From positions 372,001 through 436,000 of the forward strand of contig CAJFCV020000001.1 in assembly GCA_904066235.2 (NCBI GenBank): DNA of 64,000 nucleotides, in the 5' to 3' direction. Positions 54,001 through 63,239 of this stretch are shown here, in pieces. The stretch is from Bursaphelenchus xylophilus (lineage: Eukaryota; Nematoda; Chromadorea; Rhabditida; Aphelenchoididae). The translations under genes were made by a program, and so were the position numbers. Numbering within the stretch: the stretch's first letter is position 1; each line of letters starts with the position of its first letter. The notes beneath the pieces were generated by a model. That model saw nothing but the letters and a program-made list of their open reading frames with translations. It was not told the DNA's origin and did not search any database.

Positions 54001-57000
54001 GATGAAATTATGGGAATTTCGAGTGCTCCAAGGGATTTTCATGGGTTTTTTGTGATTTTGAAAGAATTTGGGAAGCTTTGCCTTAGGGCATTTTTGAAAT
54101 AAGATCGATTTTTTAAAATTTTGGATATTGTTTTAGGTAATTTTGCTCATTTTTTTGCTTTTTTAAAATTTTTTTCTTGAGTATTTTGTGACAAAATGGT
54201 CTGATTAGCCATGTATTTCTATGATATTACAGTGAACATTTTCAGATGTGCGAAAAATGCCCGGAGGAATGCAGCTCTTGCACTCGGTCCACAATCGACG
54301 CCAACGACTGCGAGTGCTCAAAGTACCGCCTGGTGACCCCGAAATTCCAAGCAAATGAGACGATCGACCTACCAGACGAATGCACTCTCACTTGTGGACA
54401 GTAGGTTTTGGGGTTTGAGAGGCTCGGATATTGTTTTAGGGAAAGGAATGAATTTAGAATTTTGGGGGGATTTGGATAAAATTTTGGAGGTTTTCTTGGT
54501 GAAAATGACCTATAGTAGATTCTTATAGATCGTAAAGGATATAGGGTGTATTTTCGATATTGTTTTTATGCATTTTAGAGTTAAAAACGGGATTGTTTGG
54601 GATTTTTTGGGTTTTCCGGGCGATTTTTGGATGTCTTTTGAATTTTTTGCGACTTTAATATGTGGAGATTCTGTTTTGAGTGCCGTAAAAATTTATCATT
54701 TATTTATACCGTATTTTACAATATTTTTTTTTGTTTTTTTTTCTAAAAAATCCAGTTTGCCTCAACTTTTTTGTTATTTTTTTTCTTTTCAGTGGCTCCA
54801 GAATTATCGTGAATGCCACCGACAAGAGTCCAGTTCAGGTTTGCGAGCGTTGCAACGATCTCTGTGACCCCGACTTCAGCTGCACAGGCCCTTCCCAATT
54901 CGAATGCGATCAATGCCGAGTGGGCGGAGTCAGGACTGAAGACGATGTTACAGTAAGCTGAAATGATTTTTTTTATTTTTTTTTTTGTATTTTTGGATAT
55001 AATATTCCTTTTTTGTAGTATAGTAGATCGAGTTAGTGGTGGAGACGTTTTATACGCTGCAACATGTTTCATCGTATAAAATGTCCCAAGGCCATAAAAA
55101 ACACTAAGACTAATGAAGAATACGTGGAAATGAATTAAAAAGTGCTAGCTTACTATTTATGAGACGTTCCACTACATTTTAGACATTTTATACGAGAAAA
55201 CATGTTTTATGGTATAAAATGTCTCGAGACCATAAAAGAACACTAAAACAAATAAAGAATACGTGGGAATTAATTTAGAAGGGCCCAATTACTATTTTTG
55301 AGACGTCCGGTGGCATTTGAGACATTTTATACGATGAAACATGTTTTTTTTTTATAAAATGCCCCTAGCGAAACTTTTATGCCCTAAATTATTTTTTCCA
55401 GGAATGCCTCCCCAAGTGTCCAGACTACGCCCCATTCACATATCAAGGAATGTGTGTGACCGAAGACACGGAAGCCATTTTGGCTCGCCGACGAAACTTT
55501 TTAATTGGCGCTGTGGTCGCCGGGTTCATCGTTGCCTCGACTGTGATCCTGATCCTGGTCTCCAGATGCATGAAGTACAGAAAGAAGTATGAAAAAGAGG
55601 CCCTCATGCACATGCCCGAGATCCCCGAACTGGACCGGAAAAAGGTGAATTTTTGTGTTTTAGAAGGATTGGTTTGGGAATTTTTATATATGAAGCGACT
55701 TTTTAAACTCTACTTGACAGATTCTATGTTTTGAGTTGGAGGAATTCACGAGTTTTTGGAAAAACGTAGGGCGCGAGCTGCCAAAAGTGGGAATTGCGGA
55801 ATTCGTATAGAAGTGGAAATATATGGATTTTTTAATTGTAAAGAGCTTTTTTGGATGTGCATTATGATTGAAAAATATTAGGCTAATTGGATTTGCAAAT
55901 TTTTGAAGTAACCATGGGCGCAAGCTGCGAAAAGAAAATAAAGAAAATCGGGTTTTATGCAAATTTTGCGAAGAATTTTTGAACATGAGCTGAATAGTAT
56001 GATTCTGTAGAGCCTACTATGATTTTTTTGTAAAAAAATTCGCAAGTTTTTGACTAAAGGTAGGGCGCGAGCTGCCAAGTCTAAAAATTCAAAAAAAGTC
56101 CTAGAAATGAGCGGAAAATTGTCAAGGCTTAATCGATGAATAGCAAATAGCTATAATAAATTATTTCAGCTCACCCAGCGACCAAATATGGGCAGATTTA
56201 CGCTGATCAGCACCGATGAATTGGACGATCCGGGTCGGAATGTTCTTGGTCAAGGCGCCTTTGGGATTGTGTATGCTGTAAGTTTAAATTGGGAAAGTGG
56301 CAGACTTTTTTGTCGATAACGTATTTTACAGTAGGGAAATTAAATTTAAAAAAAAAAAATTTTTTTTTGGGAATTTATTGGGATTTTTTAGATTTTTAGC
56401 AAATTTGAGCGTATCTTGGGAGGAATCGAAGCGTCCCGAGGATATAATGAGTATTTTGTTGAGCTAAAAATATCAAAAATTTTCTGAATTTGCCAAATTT
56501 TGAACAAAAATCGGGAAATGTTATGTTTCTTTGTCGTGAAAATAAAAAATATTAAATTTTAATCCTATTTTAGGGCAAATGGAAGCCCGCCGGACACTCC
56601 ATGTCCATTCCGGTCGCCATCAAAGCCATCAACCCATCGGAGACGAAGAATGTGACCGAAAACGAGATGCTGAAAGAGGCCGGAGTCATGGGAAAAGTAC
56701 GCCACGAACATCTGCTCCCCCTGGTCGGGGTCTGTCTCGCCAAAGGCGGACTCAAAATCATCACAATTCTCCGACCCTTGGGCAGTCTGTTGAAGTTCCT
56801 CCAACAGTACAAACAACGGTTGGCCGCGAAACAACTGGTCCTTTATCAATACCAAATTTCGTCCGCCATGGAGTATTTGGCCAAGAAAAAGATTGTGCAC
56901 AGGGATTTGGCGGCCAGAAATGTCCTAGTCAAGACGATAAACCATGTGGAAGTCACTGATTTTGGGCTAGCACAGCTCTTGCAAAATAATGAAAATACGG

Positions 57001-59409
57001 TGGTGATCAAGGAGGGACGCGTGGCTGTAAAGGTACGAAAATGATGAGAAATTTAGTGAAATGTAATGCAGAAGGGAGAAGAAGAGAAAAGAGCGGAGGA
57101 TTTGAGGAAAATTGAGATTTTTTACCTAAAATAAGGTCATTTTCACCTTGTTTTAGGTAAATTGATGGAATTTTTGATGAAAAAAGTCTTTGTGGTTGTT
57201 GAGAAAAGTCGAAAATGAAAGTATGATGTGATTTCGTCAAGAAAATAGGCATAAAACAGAATGCCAAAAATTCAGGGGATCGTGTCGTGACTAAATTTTT
57301 TTGTTTTTTGTACCGGGAAGATGGATGAATTGATAAAACAGACGTCTAGTAAGACGAATACGTTCAATTACACATATTTTTTATGTTACTTTACTAAAAA
57401 AAATCATTTTTTTCCAAATTTTTCACTTTTTCAGTGGCTCGCCCTAGAATCCCTCAGAACGCACGTATTCAACGAGAGGACGGACGTGTGGGCGTTTGGA
57501 GTGACTTGCTGGGAGATCATGACCTTTGGCGAACCCCCATACCGAGAACTTCAAGCCATTCTCCAACCAATCGCCAATAATTACAATTTCGCCACGGAAT
57601 TTGCGAACCTGCTGGAAAAGGGCCACAGATTGAAACAACCCCTCAATTGCTCGCAGGAATTGTATGAGGAGCTATTGAATTGTATGTTTAGATAATTTTT
57701 TGACAATGAAAAGGTGGTTTGTCAATCTGTCGGGAAAATAATGTGGATTCGTCGGGAGTTTGGAGCCGCCCATTATCGCTTTTGTGATGGCTAACTGGAG
57801 ATTTGATGCATCACAAAGACGAGTAGAGACATTTTTTGCGACATATCCACATTATTTTCCCGACTGAATGATGTGAAATTTGAAATTTTTGGAAAAAAAT
57901 CCGTATTTTAGGGGAAATTCGATGAAATTTTTATTTTTGACGACGTATTTTGGGGCGATTGAGAGGAAATACTGTAGTTTTGAGGCGAATTTTTGAGATT
58001 TTCACTGATTTTTGGATTAAAAAATAAGTGAAAATCTCAAAAATTGGCCCTAAAGCTACAGTATTTCCTCTTAATCTCCCTAAAATGCGTTTTCAAAAAT
58101 AAAAATTTCACGAATTTTCTCCTAAAATACGGATTTTTTTGTCTAAAATTTTCCTAATTTCTGATATCAAAGATTTTATCAGTCTGTCGGGAAAATAATG
58201 AGCACCTTGTTGCATCGAAAATTGCATTGCTGCCGAGAAAATGAACTTGATTTTGTCGCGAAACAATTCATTTTCTCGGCGGCGATGCGATTTTCGATGC
58301 AACAGAGTGCTCATTATTTTCCCGACAGACTGATACCATGTTAGGTATCAGAAATTGGGAAATTTTTTGACAAAAAATCCTTATTTTACGGGAAAATCCG
58401 ACGAAATTTTTATTTTTGAAGACGTATTTTAGGGAGATTAAGAGAAAATACTGTAGTTCTAGGGCCAATTTTTGAGATTTTTACTGATTTTGGGATTAAA
58501 AAATCAGTGAAAATCTCAAAAATTCGCCTCAAAACTACAGTATTTCCTCTCAATCTCTCCAAAATACGTCGTCAAAAATTTGAGAAATTTTTCAATGTAA
58601 CAAAATTTCATCGCGGATTTTGTTTCCAGGCTGGCTGATCGACCCCGAAAGTCGACCGACTTTCCGCGAACTGAAGACCAAATTCGAGAGTTTCGCCAGA
58701 GCCCCCCACCTCTACGTACAGGACCGACAAGCGGTCAGTCAGATGGAGTCGATCTCCGAGCAGGAACAGCGAGCAATGATCGAGCGAATGCTCCAGGACA
58801 GCGACTTTGAGAACCCCCTCGAACTGGACCCCTCCGATTACGGCCCAATCAAACCGAACCGACATAGTGAGAATACGGAGGAAACCTTCTTGCCCGACAC
58901 CCCAACCAGCTCACATTTTGGGAACAGGAATCCGGTGAGTTGAGCCACAAAAAATTCTGGGAAAATTGTAAAATGAGAGGGGATAATAGTGAAATTTTCA
59001 ATTACAGTTCGGAACGGACCGCTCAATCAGCGTTGGCTCCCGGTTGCCTCGGGTTTCGGATGCGAATTCGATGGAAGATGAATATCTACAGCCGAAAAAT
59101 GCTCTCGAACCCACAGAAAATGGAACGGTTTACACTCCAGTGATCGTCAATTCGAATCCAGGTAGGTTTTTTATAATGTAAAATACGATTATACCAAAAA
59201 TTTTTGGAAAATTTTTTAAGCGATTTTTTGGAAAAAAATTAAATTTTTTTATGGAAATATTGGATTTTATAGGAATTTATTATAGTAAATTGCTGAATTA
59301 TATCAAATACCGCCTAATTTTTTCAGAATCACCTTCCCACGACTACCTAAATGATCCATATCAGAAGCTTTTGAAAACCCAACAAAACGAGACGGAGACG
59401 GCCTTTTGA
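45071..59409 (+). CDS. let-23: EGF receptor tyrosine kinase, LET-23 type
   Basis: Exons: 45071-45182, microexon 46022-46042, 46229-46458, 46733-46963, 47049-47181, 47759-48097, 49879-50169, 51384-51650, 51804-51939, 52677-53076, 54246-54400, 54793-54952, 55402-55644, 56170-56277, 56574-57032, 57435-57681, 58630-58934, 59008-59161 and 59327-59409. The frame holds throughout (about 1357 residues, like C. elegans LET-23). Order: signal peptide; receptor L domain 1 (from about 45); furin-like Cys-rich region (about 215-375); L domain 2 (about 385-540); long second Cys-rich region (to about 840); transmembrane helix (about 858-879); kinase (about 930-1200); tail. Catalytic residues are intact: GQGAFG at 933, K959 in VAIK, helix-C E977, HRDLAARN with D1053, DFG D1071 and gatekeeper T1006. 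The activation loop has no tyrosine. The tail has YLND, a Grb2/SEM-5-type YxN site, and ends ETAF, a class I PDZ ligand. The first ATG at 45065 is out of frame and stops quickly. Confidence 0.95.
46022..46042 (+). CDS. let-23: Probable 21-nt microexon of let-23 followed by a GC donor
   Basis: TTTTGCAG precedes GGACAGTAAATGACCAGGAA-G, which is followed by GCAAGTTT. The 21 nt keep the phase. Including it gives ...RKWTVNDQEVCLGT, and skipping it gives ...RKFCLGT. Inclusion restores the VC-GT start typical of the first receptor L domain. The rare GC donor makes use of this exon uncertain. Confidence 0.55.
47299..47600 (+). repeat. Two-copy tandem repeat in let-23 intron 4, 146-bp unit
   Basis: TTTTAGGTAATTTTT, GGAAATTTGGAA(G/A)GGTTTTATGATGC, TTTGGAGGATTTTA and TGAAGGGTTTGAA recur in order, starting at about 47299 and 47445, with a partial third from about 47591. 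Confidence 0.8.
48139..48436. repeat. YGCACNGTGCR dyad array 10 (let-23 intron 5, left part)
   Basis: About eleven dyads lie between 48139-48147 and 48428-48436. The spacers AATCCTGCGACAAAGGA and GGAAAGAAAAC repeat. The array continues at 49307 on the far side of a large hairpin element, and starts 41 bp after an exon that itself carries the dyad. Confidence 0.85.
48449..49274. mobile_element. Giant fold-back element in let-23 intron 5
   Basis: The left arm (48449-48832) and right arm (48894-49274) are near-identical inverted repeats of about 380 bp around a 61-nt loop. The arm ends consist of tandem TTGTCCGCAAAT units. Inner blocks are GGCCAAATGGCCATGG and GGGCCAAGATGATTCTGGA. The element sits inside a dyad array, splitting it. 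No coding capacity. High arm identity suggests recent origin or correction between arms. Confidence 0.9.
49307..49800. repeat. YGCACNGTGCR dyad array 11 (let-23 intron 5, right part)
   Basis: About eighteen dyads lie between 49307-49315 and about 49792-49800. Two blocks of about 115 bp are near-duplicates (GGAAGAAAAAGAAACCAAGG, then AATAAGGAATGCACGGTGC). A long open frame here runs into the next true exon, but its upstream part is repeat translation. Confidence 0.85.
50231..51333. mobile_element. Fold-back element in let-23 intron 6, with a nested MITE
   Basis: The arms 50231-50660 and 50885-51333 are inverted repeats of about 430 bp. The phrase GGTTTTCGTGGTGGGAC recurs in the left part at about 50213, 50348 and 50471, with its complement in the right arm. 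A 224-bp MITE occupies the hairpin tip. The arms flank the donor region of exon 6. Confidence 0.85.
50661..50884. mobile_element. TA-flanked MITE (CAGTGAGGGACC type), copy 4
   Basis: Begins TACAGTGGCGGACCGGATCT and ends GCCACTGGATCCTCACTGTA. Inner arms include GGAAGTATCAAAAATGTAGC and a GGGCGCGCTTTTGAAATC centre, as in 5870-6119 and 7227-7474. It lies exactly at the centre of a larger fold-back. Confidence 0.85.
51961..52321. repeat. YGCACNGTGCR dyad array 12 (let-23 intron 8)
   Basis: About eleven dyads lie between 51961-51969 and 52313-52321. Spacer words CACACAAAGGTCAAA and TTGCGACAAACATT are shared with array 8. Starts 22 bp after the exon 8 donor. Confidence 0.85.
52403..52485 (+). tRNA. 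tRNA-Ser, anticodon GCU (copy 3, inside let-23 intron 8)
   Basis: Same gene as copies 1 and 2 but 83 nt long, because one extra G sits in the variable arm (GGGGG-TTT-CCCC). Acceptor, anticodon loop CTGCTAA and T-loop are intact, and a T5 stop follows at about 52491. It lies on the host gene's strand, between the dyad array and exon 9. Confidence 0.95.
53090..54010 (+). repeat. Tandem repeat in let-23 intron 9, about 146-bp unit, six copies
   Basis: Units begin TTTTTGATATTA(A/C)TTTAGGT and contain GGGGGCATTTACTGCATTTA, CAAAGCATTTGAAATGCATT and GGAAATTTT. Starts fall near 53092, 53237, 53382, 53528, 53677, 53822 and 53969, giving steps of 145-149 bp. All local open frames are repeat translations. 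Confidence 0.9.
55043..55362. repeat. TTTTATACGA palindrome run in let-23 intron 11 (three copies)
   Basis: Palindromes at 55043-55085, 55182-55223 and 55321-55362, 139 bp apart. The spacers share CATAAAA(A/G)AACACTAA and GAATACGTGG. The third ends 40 bp before exon 12. Confidence 0.85.
55765..56080 (+). repeat. GGGCGCGAGCTGCC motif repeat in let-23 intron 12
   Basis: TAGGGCGCGAGCTGCCAA occurs at about 55768 and 56061, and a variant TGGGCGCAAGCTGCGA at about 55914. Spacing is 146-147 bp. Related words lie in SPD-2 introns 3 and 4. Confidence 0.75.
57722..57867. mobile_element. MITE with GTCGGGAAAATAATG termini, copy 1 (let-23 intron 15)
   Basis: Begins TCAATCTGTCGGGAAAATAA and ends with the complement-type TTATTTTCCCGACTGA. 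Arms extend through TGTGGAT/ATCCACA. About 146 bp, non-coding. Confidence 0.8.
57894..58590. repeat. Paired inverted-repeat units flanking a MITE in let-23 intron 15
   Basis: Two related units (57894-58142 and 58373-58590) are each internally inverted: AAATACTGTAGTT...AGTGAAAATCTCAAAAATT against the complement. The second MITE lies between them, so a duplicated hairpin carries another hairpin. Confidence 0.75.
58177..58335. mobile_element. MITE with GTCGGGAAAATAATG termini, copy 2 (let-23 intron 15)
   Basis: Termini TATCAGTCTGTCGGGAAAAT and ATTTTCCCGACAGACTGATA are perfect inverted repeats with TA at each end. The inner arms (GCATCGAAAATTGCAT against ATGCGATTTTCGATGC) also pair. About 159 bp. 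A mariner/Tc-type non-autonomous element is inferred. Confidence 0.85.
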
Positions 59410-61423
59410 ACCCCCAAAATGTACAGTAACCCACGGAACGGGCAGCTAAACTTAGTCGCAGATCTTTCAATGGTATCTGATTTATTCGAAACGGGTCTTT
59501 TCCCCCGGGGAATTTGAGGAAAACCGAGGAATTTCGAGAGTTTCAAAAATGACCTAAAATAAGGTCATTTTTGAAAATTTGTGTCAAAAATGTAGATTTT
59601 ACCCAGAAATAACGGAAATTTTCGACATTTTCTTAATCAACCAGTCGATTTGCTCTCGAATTTCCCGGATTTTCCCCAAATTTCCTCCGTTTTTGCATTG
59701 AAAACTCCAATCTTCTAGTGTAATATCATCAATTTTTTTTGTCATTCCTAACGCCAAAGTCATCCCAGTAACTCCTACAGCTTTTAACTTTGCAGTCATT
59801 TGACATATTTTCGCATTTTGAATAGAATTTTAGTTGATTTACAATACTAATAAGCATTTTTTGTTATATTATCCATGACCTTTTTTTTGTTAAATTTATT
59901 GTTTCTTTTTTGTTTTTCGAGTTGTTTTCATAATAATAAATTGTTTTTGTGGAAGATTTCGTCGTATTTCACTTATTATTCGATCGTATTTTAGATTTTT
60001 TTTTGAGATTTTTTCAAAAATTTTTTTGGTGGTTGGCAAGGTAATTTGCGAAAAAATTAGTCCAAATCGTCCTGAAAATAAATGCCAATCGATTGGAATT
60101 GCTAATAAAATCAAGGCCTCCGAAGAGCAAGTAAAAATTACCGGTATTTTGCTCTTTTTTCCGCAGGCCATGGCTGTTTGTGGTGCCCAAAGTAAAACAC
60201 GATTTTTGAGTCAGTGTACCAGCGGTGATTTTGAGATTTTTGGCTTAAAACAATGACTAGCCCTTGTGGAAAAACAGCTAAAAATATTTTTTTCCAATTA
60301 TGCCCGGAAGGCATATTTTTTTACAAAATACGATTTTTTACATTAACGCTTCTGGAGGCCGCTGTGATTCGAATACAAAGATAAAACATGAAATACAATG
60401 GTTTTTGACATCCAGGAATCTGAAAATCGTAGCCTTTTTACCGTCAGATTACTGCGACATGGTCATACTGTAATCCGGTTTTTGAAAATCGACCATAACT
60501 TCTTTAGATCAAAAATGCCTCAGGATTTTTTTGCAGATTCAAAATCAGCATGAAATTCTGCTTCGGATGCATGTAAAATATGTTCAAAGTTCCATGCCCG
60601 GACCTGCGTAGTATAGTGGTTGTGCGCCAGCACTACCAATCTGACGACCCAGGTTCGAATCCCGCTACGTGCAAATGACAAAAAATGGACCATACAAAGG
60701 CGGGAAGTGGAAAAAATGGAAAAATAATTTACAGAAATTTATTTTAGACTGCCGAGTAACATATGAATTTTATGAAAACCGACGGAGTGTCTCAAAAATC
60801 GTATTTTAAATCAAGATTGACAAAATCTCGAAGATTTCTCGGTTGAACGTTGAAATTCCGTTTGTTTTTAGAGCTATTCAGCCCTGCTAGACCTCCTGGA
60901 TGTCTCGTTTGTTAAAATTAACCAAGAATTTGAGATAATTTATATTGCACTTGATATCAACCCAGTTTTTTCTCTTTTTTTCATTCCTATTCCTTTTTAT
61001 TCTACATAAATCTTCACATGGTAGGTCCAGAAGCCTCCGTGCTTCTTATTTTCTCCCGATCCTCCACTTTTTCCCTCTATTTCTTTTCAAATTGAGACGC
61101 TGAGGTTGCGTAAACCACAGATAAATTCCTCAAATGTCTGCGCTCTCTTGACTCGCGCACTCTCTTTGTTTGATTTGAATGTCTGTGATGGCCGCTCAAT
61201 CAGTTGGCGAAGGCGTCATGAAAACATTTTATTATTTTTTATCCCTCCGCATCTTGTTTTGGCGATGAAAAAAGTCGCCGGCAAATGAAATACTAATCCG
61301 ATTTGGGGTATCCTGGATTGTTTTATGGCAAGATTTGTCATTATTTTTTTATTATGGTTATTGGCGGTAAGTTTTTTGTCATAAAAAGGGCATTAATATA
61401 GCAATTATATATTAATGATAATC
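59410..61423. other. Let-23 3' flank and spacer without a recognised protein gene
   Basis: No AATAAA is close to the let-23 stop. One lies at about 59930, so the poly(A) site is unclear. A tRNA-like sequence lies at 60605-60672. A GC-richer patch at 61.02-61.30 kb may be the promoter region of the gene at 62.3 kb. Confidence 0.4.
60605..60672 (+). pseudogene. tRNA-like sequence, class I, non-canonical anticodon arm
   Basis: TGCGTAG pairs with CTACGTG, giving a 7-bp acceptor with two G-U pairs. TATAGTGGTTG resembles an A box and GGTTCGAATCC is a perfect B box. No 5-bp anticodon stem with a 7-nt loop can be drawn, and the T-stem is one base short. Probably a decayed or tRNA-derived element. 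Confidence 0.5.
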
Positions 61424-61915
61424 GCACAGTGCAGTCAAACAAAAAAAAAATTTTTGCACAGTGCAGTGCAAAAAACTCCTTGCCATGCTTGTTCATTGTC
61501 GCTGTGAATTTGATTTGGTCCCTGTTTTGCTTTTTGCACGGTGCAGTGCAATTTCGCACTGTGCAAATAATATCCGGTGTCGCTGGATACTTTTTGTCCG
61601 CACGGTGCGAAAAATGACGTTTGTTTTTTTCGCACTGTGCATAGCTTCATTTTTGCACAGTGCAGTGTCCTTGCCAAGCTTCTTGTCGCTTATTTGGCAT
61701 CTTGTTTTGATTTTTGCACAGTCCAGTGCAATTTCGCACTGTGCGAAAAATGACGATTCTTTTCATTGCACTGTGCGATTTCGTGCGACAGTTGCACAGT
61801 GCGATCCGAACACACCACCGCATTTCAATCATCACATGGTGCGATTGGGATCTGTTACACATCTTTTTCTTTGTTTGCACAATGTGATTTTTCATATGAT
61901 TTGAGTGCACTGTGC
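61424..61915. repeat. YGCACNGTGCR dyad array 13
   Basis: About fifteen dyads lie between 61424-61432 and 61907-61915, some overlapping in pairs (GCACAGTGCAGTGCA). Two larger blocks repeat (TGCTTGTTCATTGTCGC, then TTTTTGCAC, CAGTGCAATTTCGCACTGTG). Confidence 0.8.
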
Positions 61916-62328
61916 TAATTTTTTCGGAAATTTGGACGCAAATTTTTTAAAGTTTTATTTTCTTTTTTTTTTTAGAAAATCACAAAAAAAATGTAAAAAT
62001 AAAAAAAATCAAAAAAACCCAGTAATTTTAACAACTCTCCGACTTTCATCGCCTCTCTACGTCCTTTATTTTCCTTTCAAACCCTAAAAAATCCCATATT
62101 TGCCATTATATCCCCAAAAATGTCCTCTAAAAATTTGTTATAGGCATGTTTTTTAATTTTTTTTTAATTTTATTTTTTTAAATTTTTTCTTTGATCTTTT
62201 TTTATTTTTTTGTTTTACTTTTTAAAAAATGAAAAAAAAAATTGTGGAAAATACTTTTTTTATTGCGTGATATTTTTAACTTGTCAATAACCTTGTCTTC
62301 AATAAACAACTAATTTTAGAAAACAAAA
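61916..62328. other. A/T-rich leader region with a splice acceptor at 62318-62319
   Basis: Long runs of T and A precede AACTAATTTTAG. The start codon lies 9 nt after the acceptor, as for a trans-spliced message. Confidence 0.45.
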
Positions 62329-63232
62329 ATGAACAACGACCCGTGCTGCTCCGGCTCCTTGGAAAAGAAGGAAGTCCCGAATGAATATGTGTTCCAGCAT
62401 TCGGAACACTATGGCATCTTCCTTGGTGCCATCTTCAAATCGTAAGTTCGATTTTTCAATAATCAACTTTTTTTTAAAAATGAAGCAAAAACGATTTTTT
62501 TTTGCATTTGAAAGGCTTGTATCTCGGGTATTTTGCAAGCTACTGACTTAAAATTTTTGCTGATGCTTTGCAGTGTCTTAAGAATTGTTAGTTTCAAATC
62601 TCGCCAAAATCTGACACAAAATATAATTTTTATGAGCAAAATTGTATAACTTTACCTACTACAATATAAAATAATAATCAAAATTTTTTTGGCGATTTTT
62701 TTTGATGTAGACGATTTACTGTGCTTTAAATGAGCTATGTTCCAAATTTTATCAAAATCAGAAGAAAAATAAAATTTTTATGACCAAAATTGCTCACCTC
62801 TACTTACTATTGTTAATACAATATAATTTTTTGGCTATTTTATTGATTTTTTCAGTTATGAAGACTTGGCCCGCGCCGTATTATGGTACCAAGCGGGGTC
62901 GGATACTTTCCTTGTGAAGTATTCGACCTACTGCTTTGTCGCCGGCGAGGTCCCCGAGGAAGACAGCAATAGGTGTCGGTATAGGCGACTAGCCTACAAA
63001 TGCTGCCGACATCCGCCGGTGGACCGCAAAAAGTTCACCGAAAAGTCGAGAATTCGGAAGATCTCGGCTGAAAACAACTGCAATTTTAATTTTGTGGTAT
63101 CCTATATACGGGACATTCGGATGCTGAGGATCACCGCCGTCACATTGGGCCATGATCATCATCCCAACGAACAGGAGTGCAGAACGGTTTTTGAGAACTT
63201 GAAAAAGCGGAATGAAAAGAAATGGGAATTGA
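62329..63232 (+). CDS. Protein with a possible WRKY/GCM1-like zinc-binding domain (3' end not fixed)
   Basis: Exons 62329-62441 and 62856-63232 join in frame (CAAATC|GTAAG, TTTTTTCAG|TTAT), giving at least 163 residues. After a short N-terminus (MNNDPCCSGSLEKKE) come YEDLARAVLWYQAGSDTF, RCRYRRLAYKCCRHPP, NCNFNFVVSYIRDIRMLRIT and LGHDHHPNEQEC. A CC pair, a later C-NF, and a closing H-x-H-H after a beta-hairpin-like stretch resemble the WRKY/GCM1 zinc fold of FLYWCH and MULE-type proteins. A DNA-binding or transposase-derived role is inference. The second exon ends at A|GTGAGT. A possible next acceptor (AACCTAG, 63755) would give only SEY and then a stop. Otherwise the gene runs out of the window. 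Confidence 0.65.
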
Positions 63233-63239
63233 GTGAGTT

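Noticed and set aside
56565..56900. Minus-strand and alternate plus-strand frames over the let-23 kinase exon
   Set aside because: Shadows of the kinase frame, which carries VAIK, HRDLAARN and DFG.
60605..60672. Functional tRNA gene
   Set aside because: The acceptor pairs, but the anticodon arm and T-stem do not fold normally, so it is listed only as tRNA-like.
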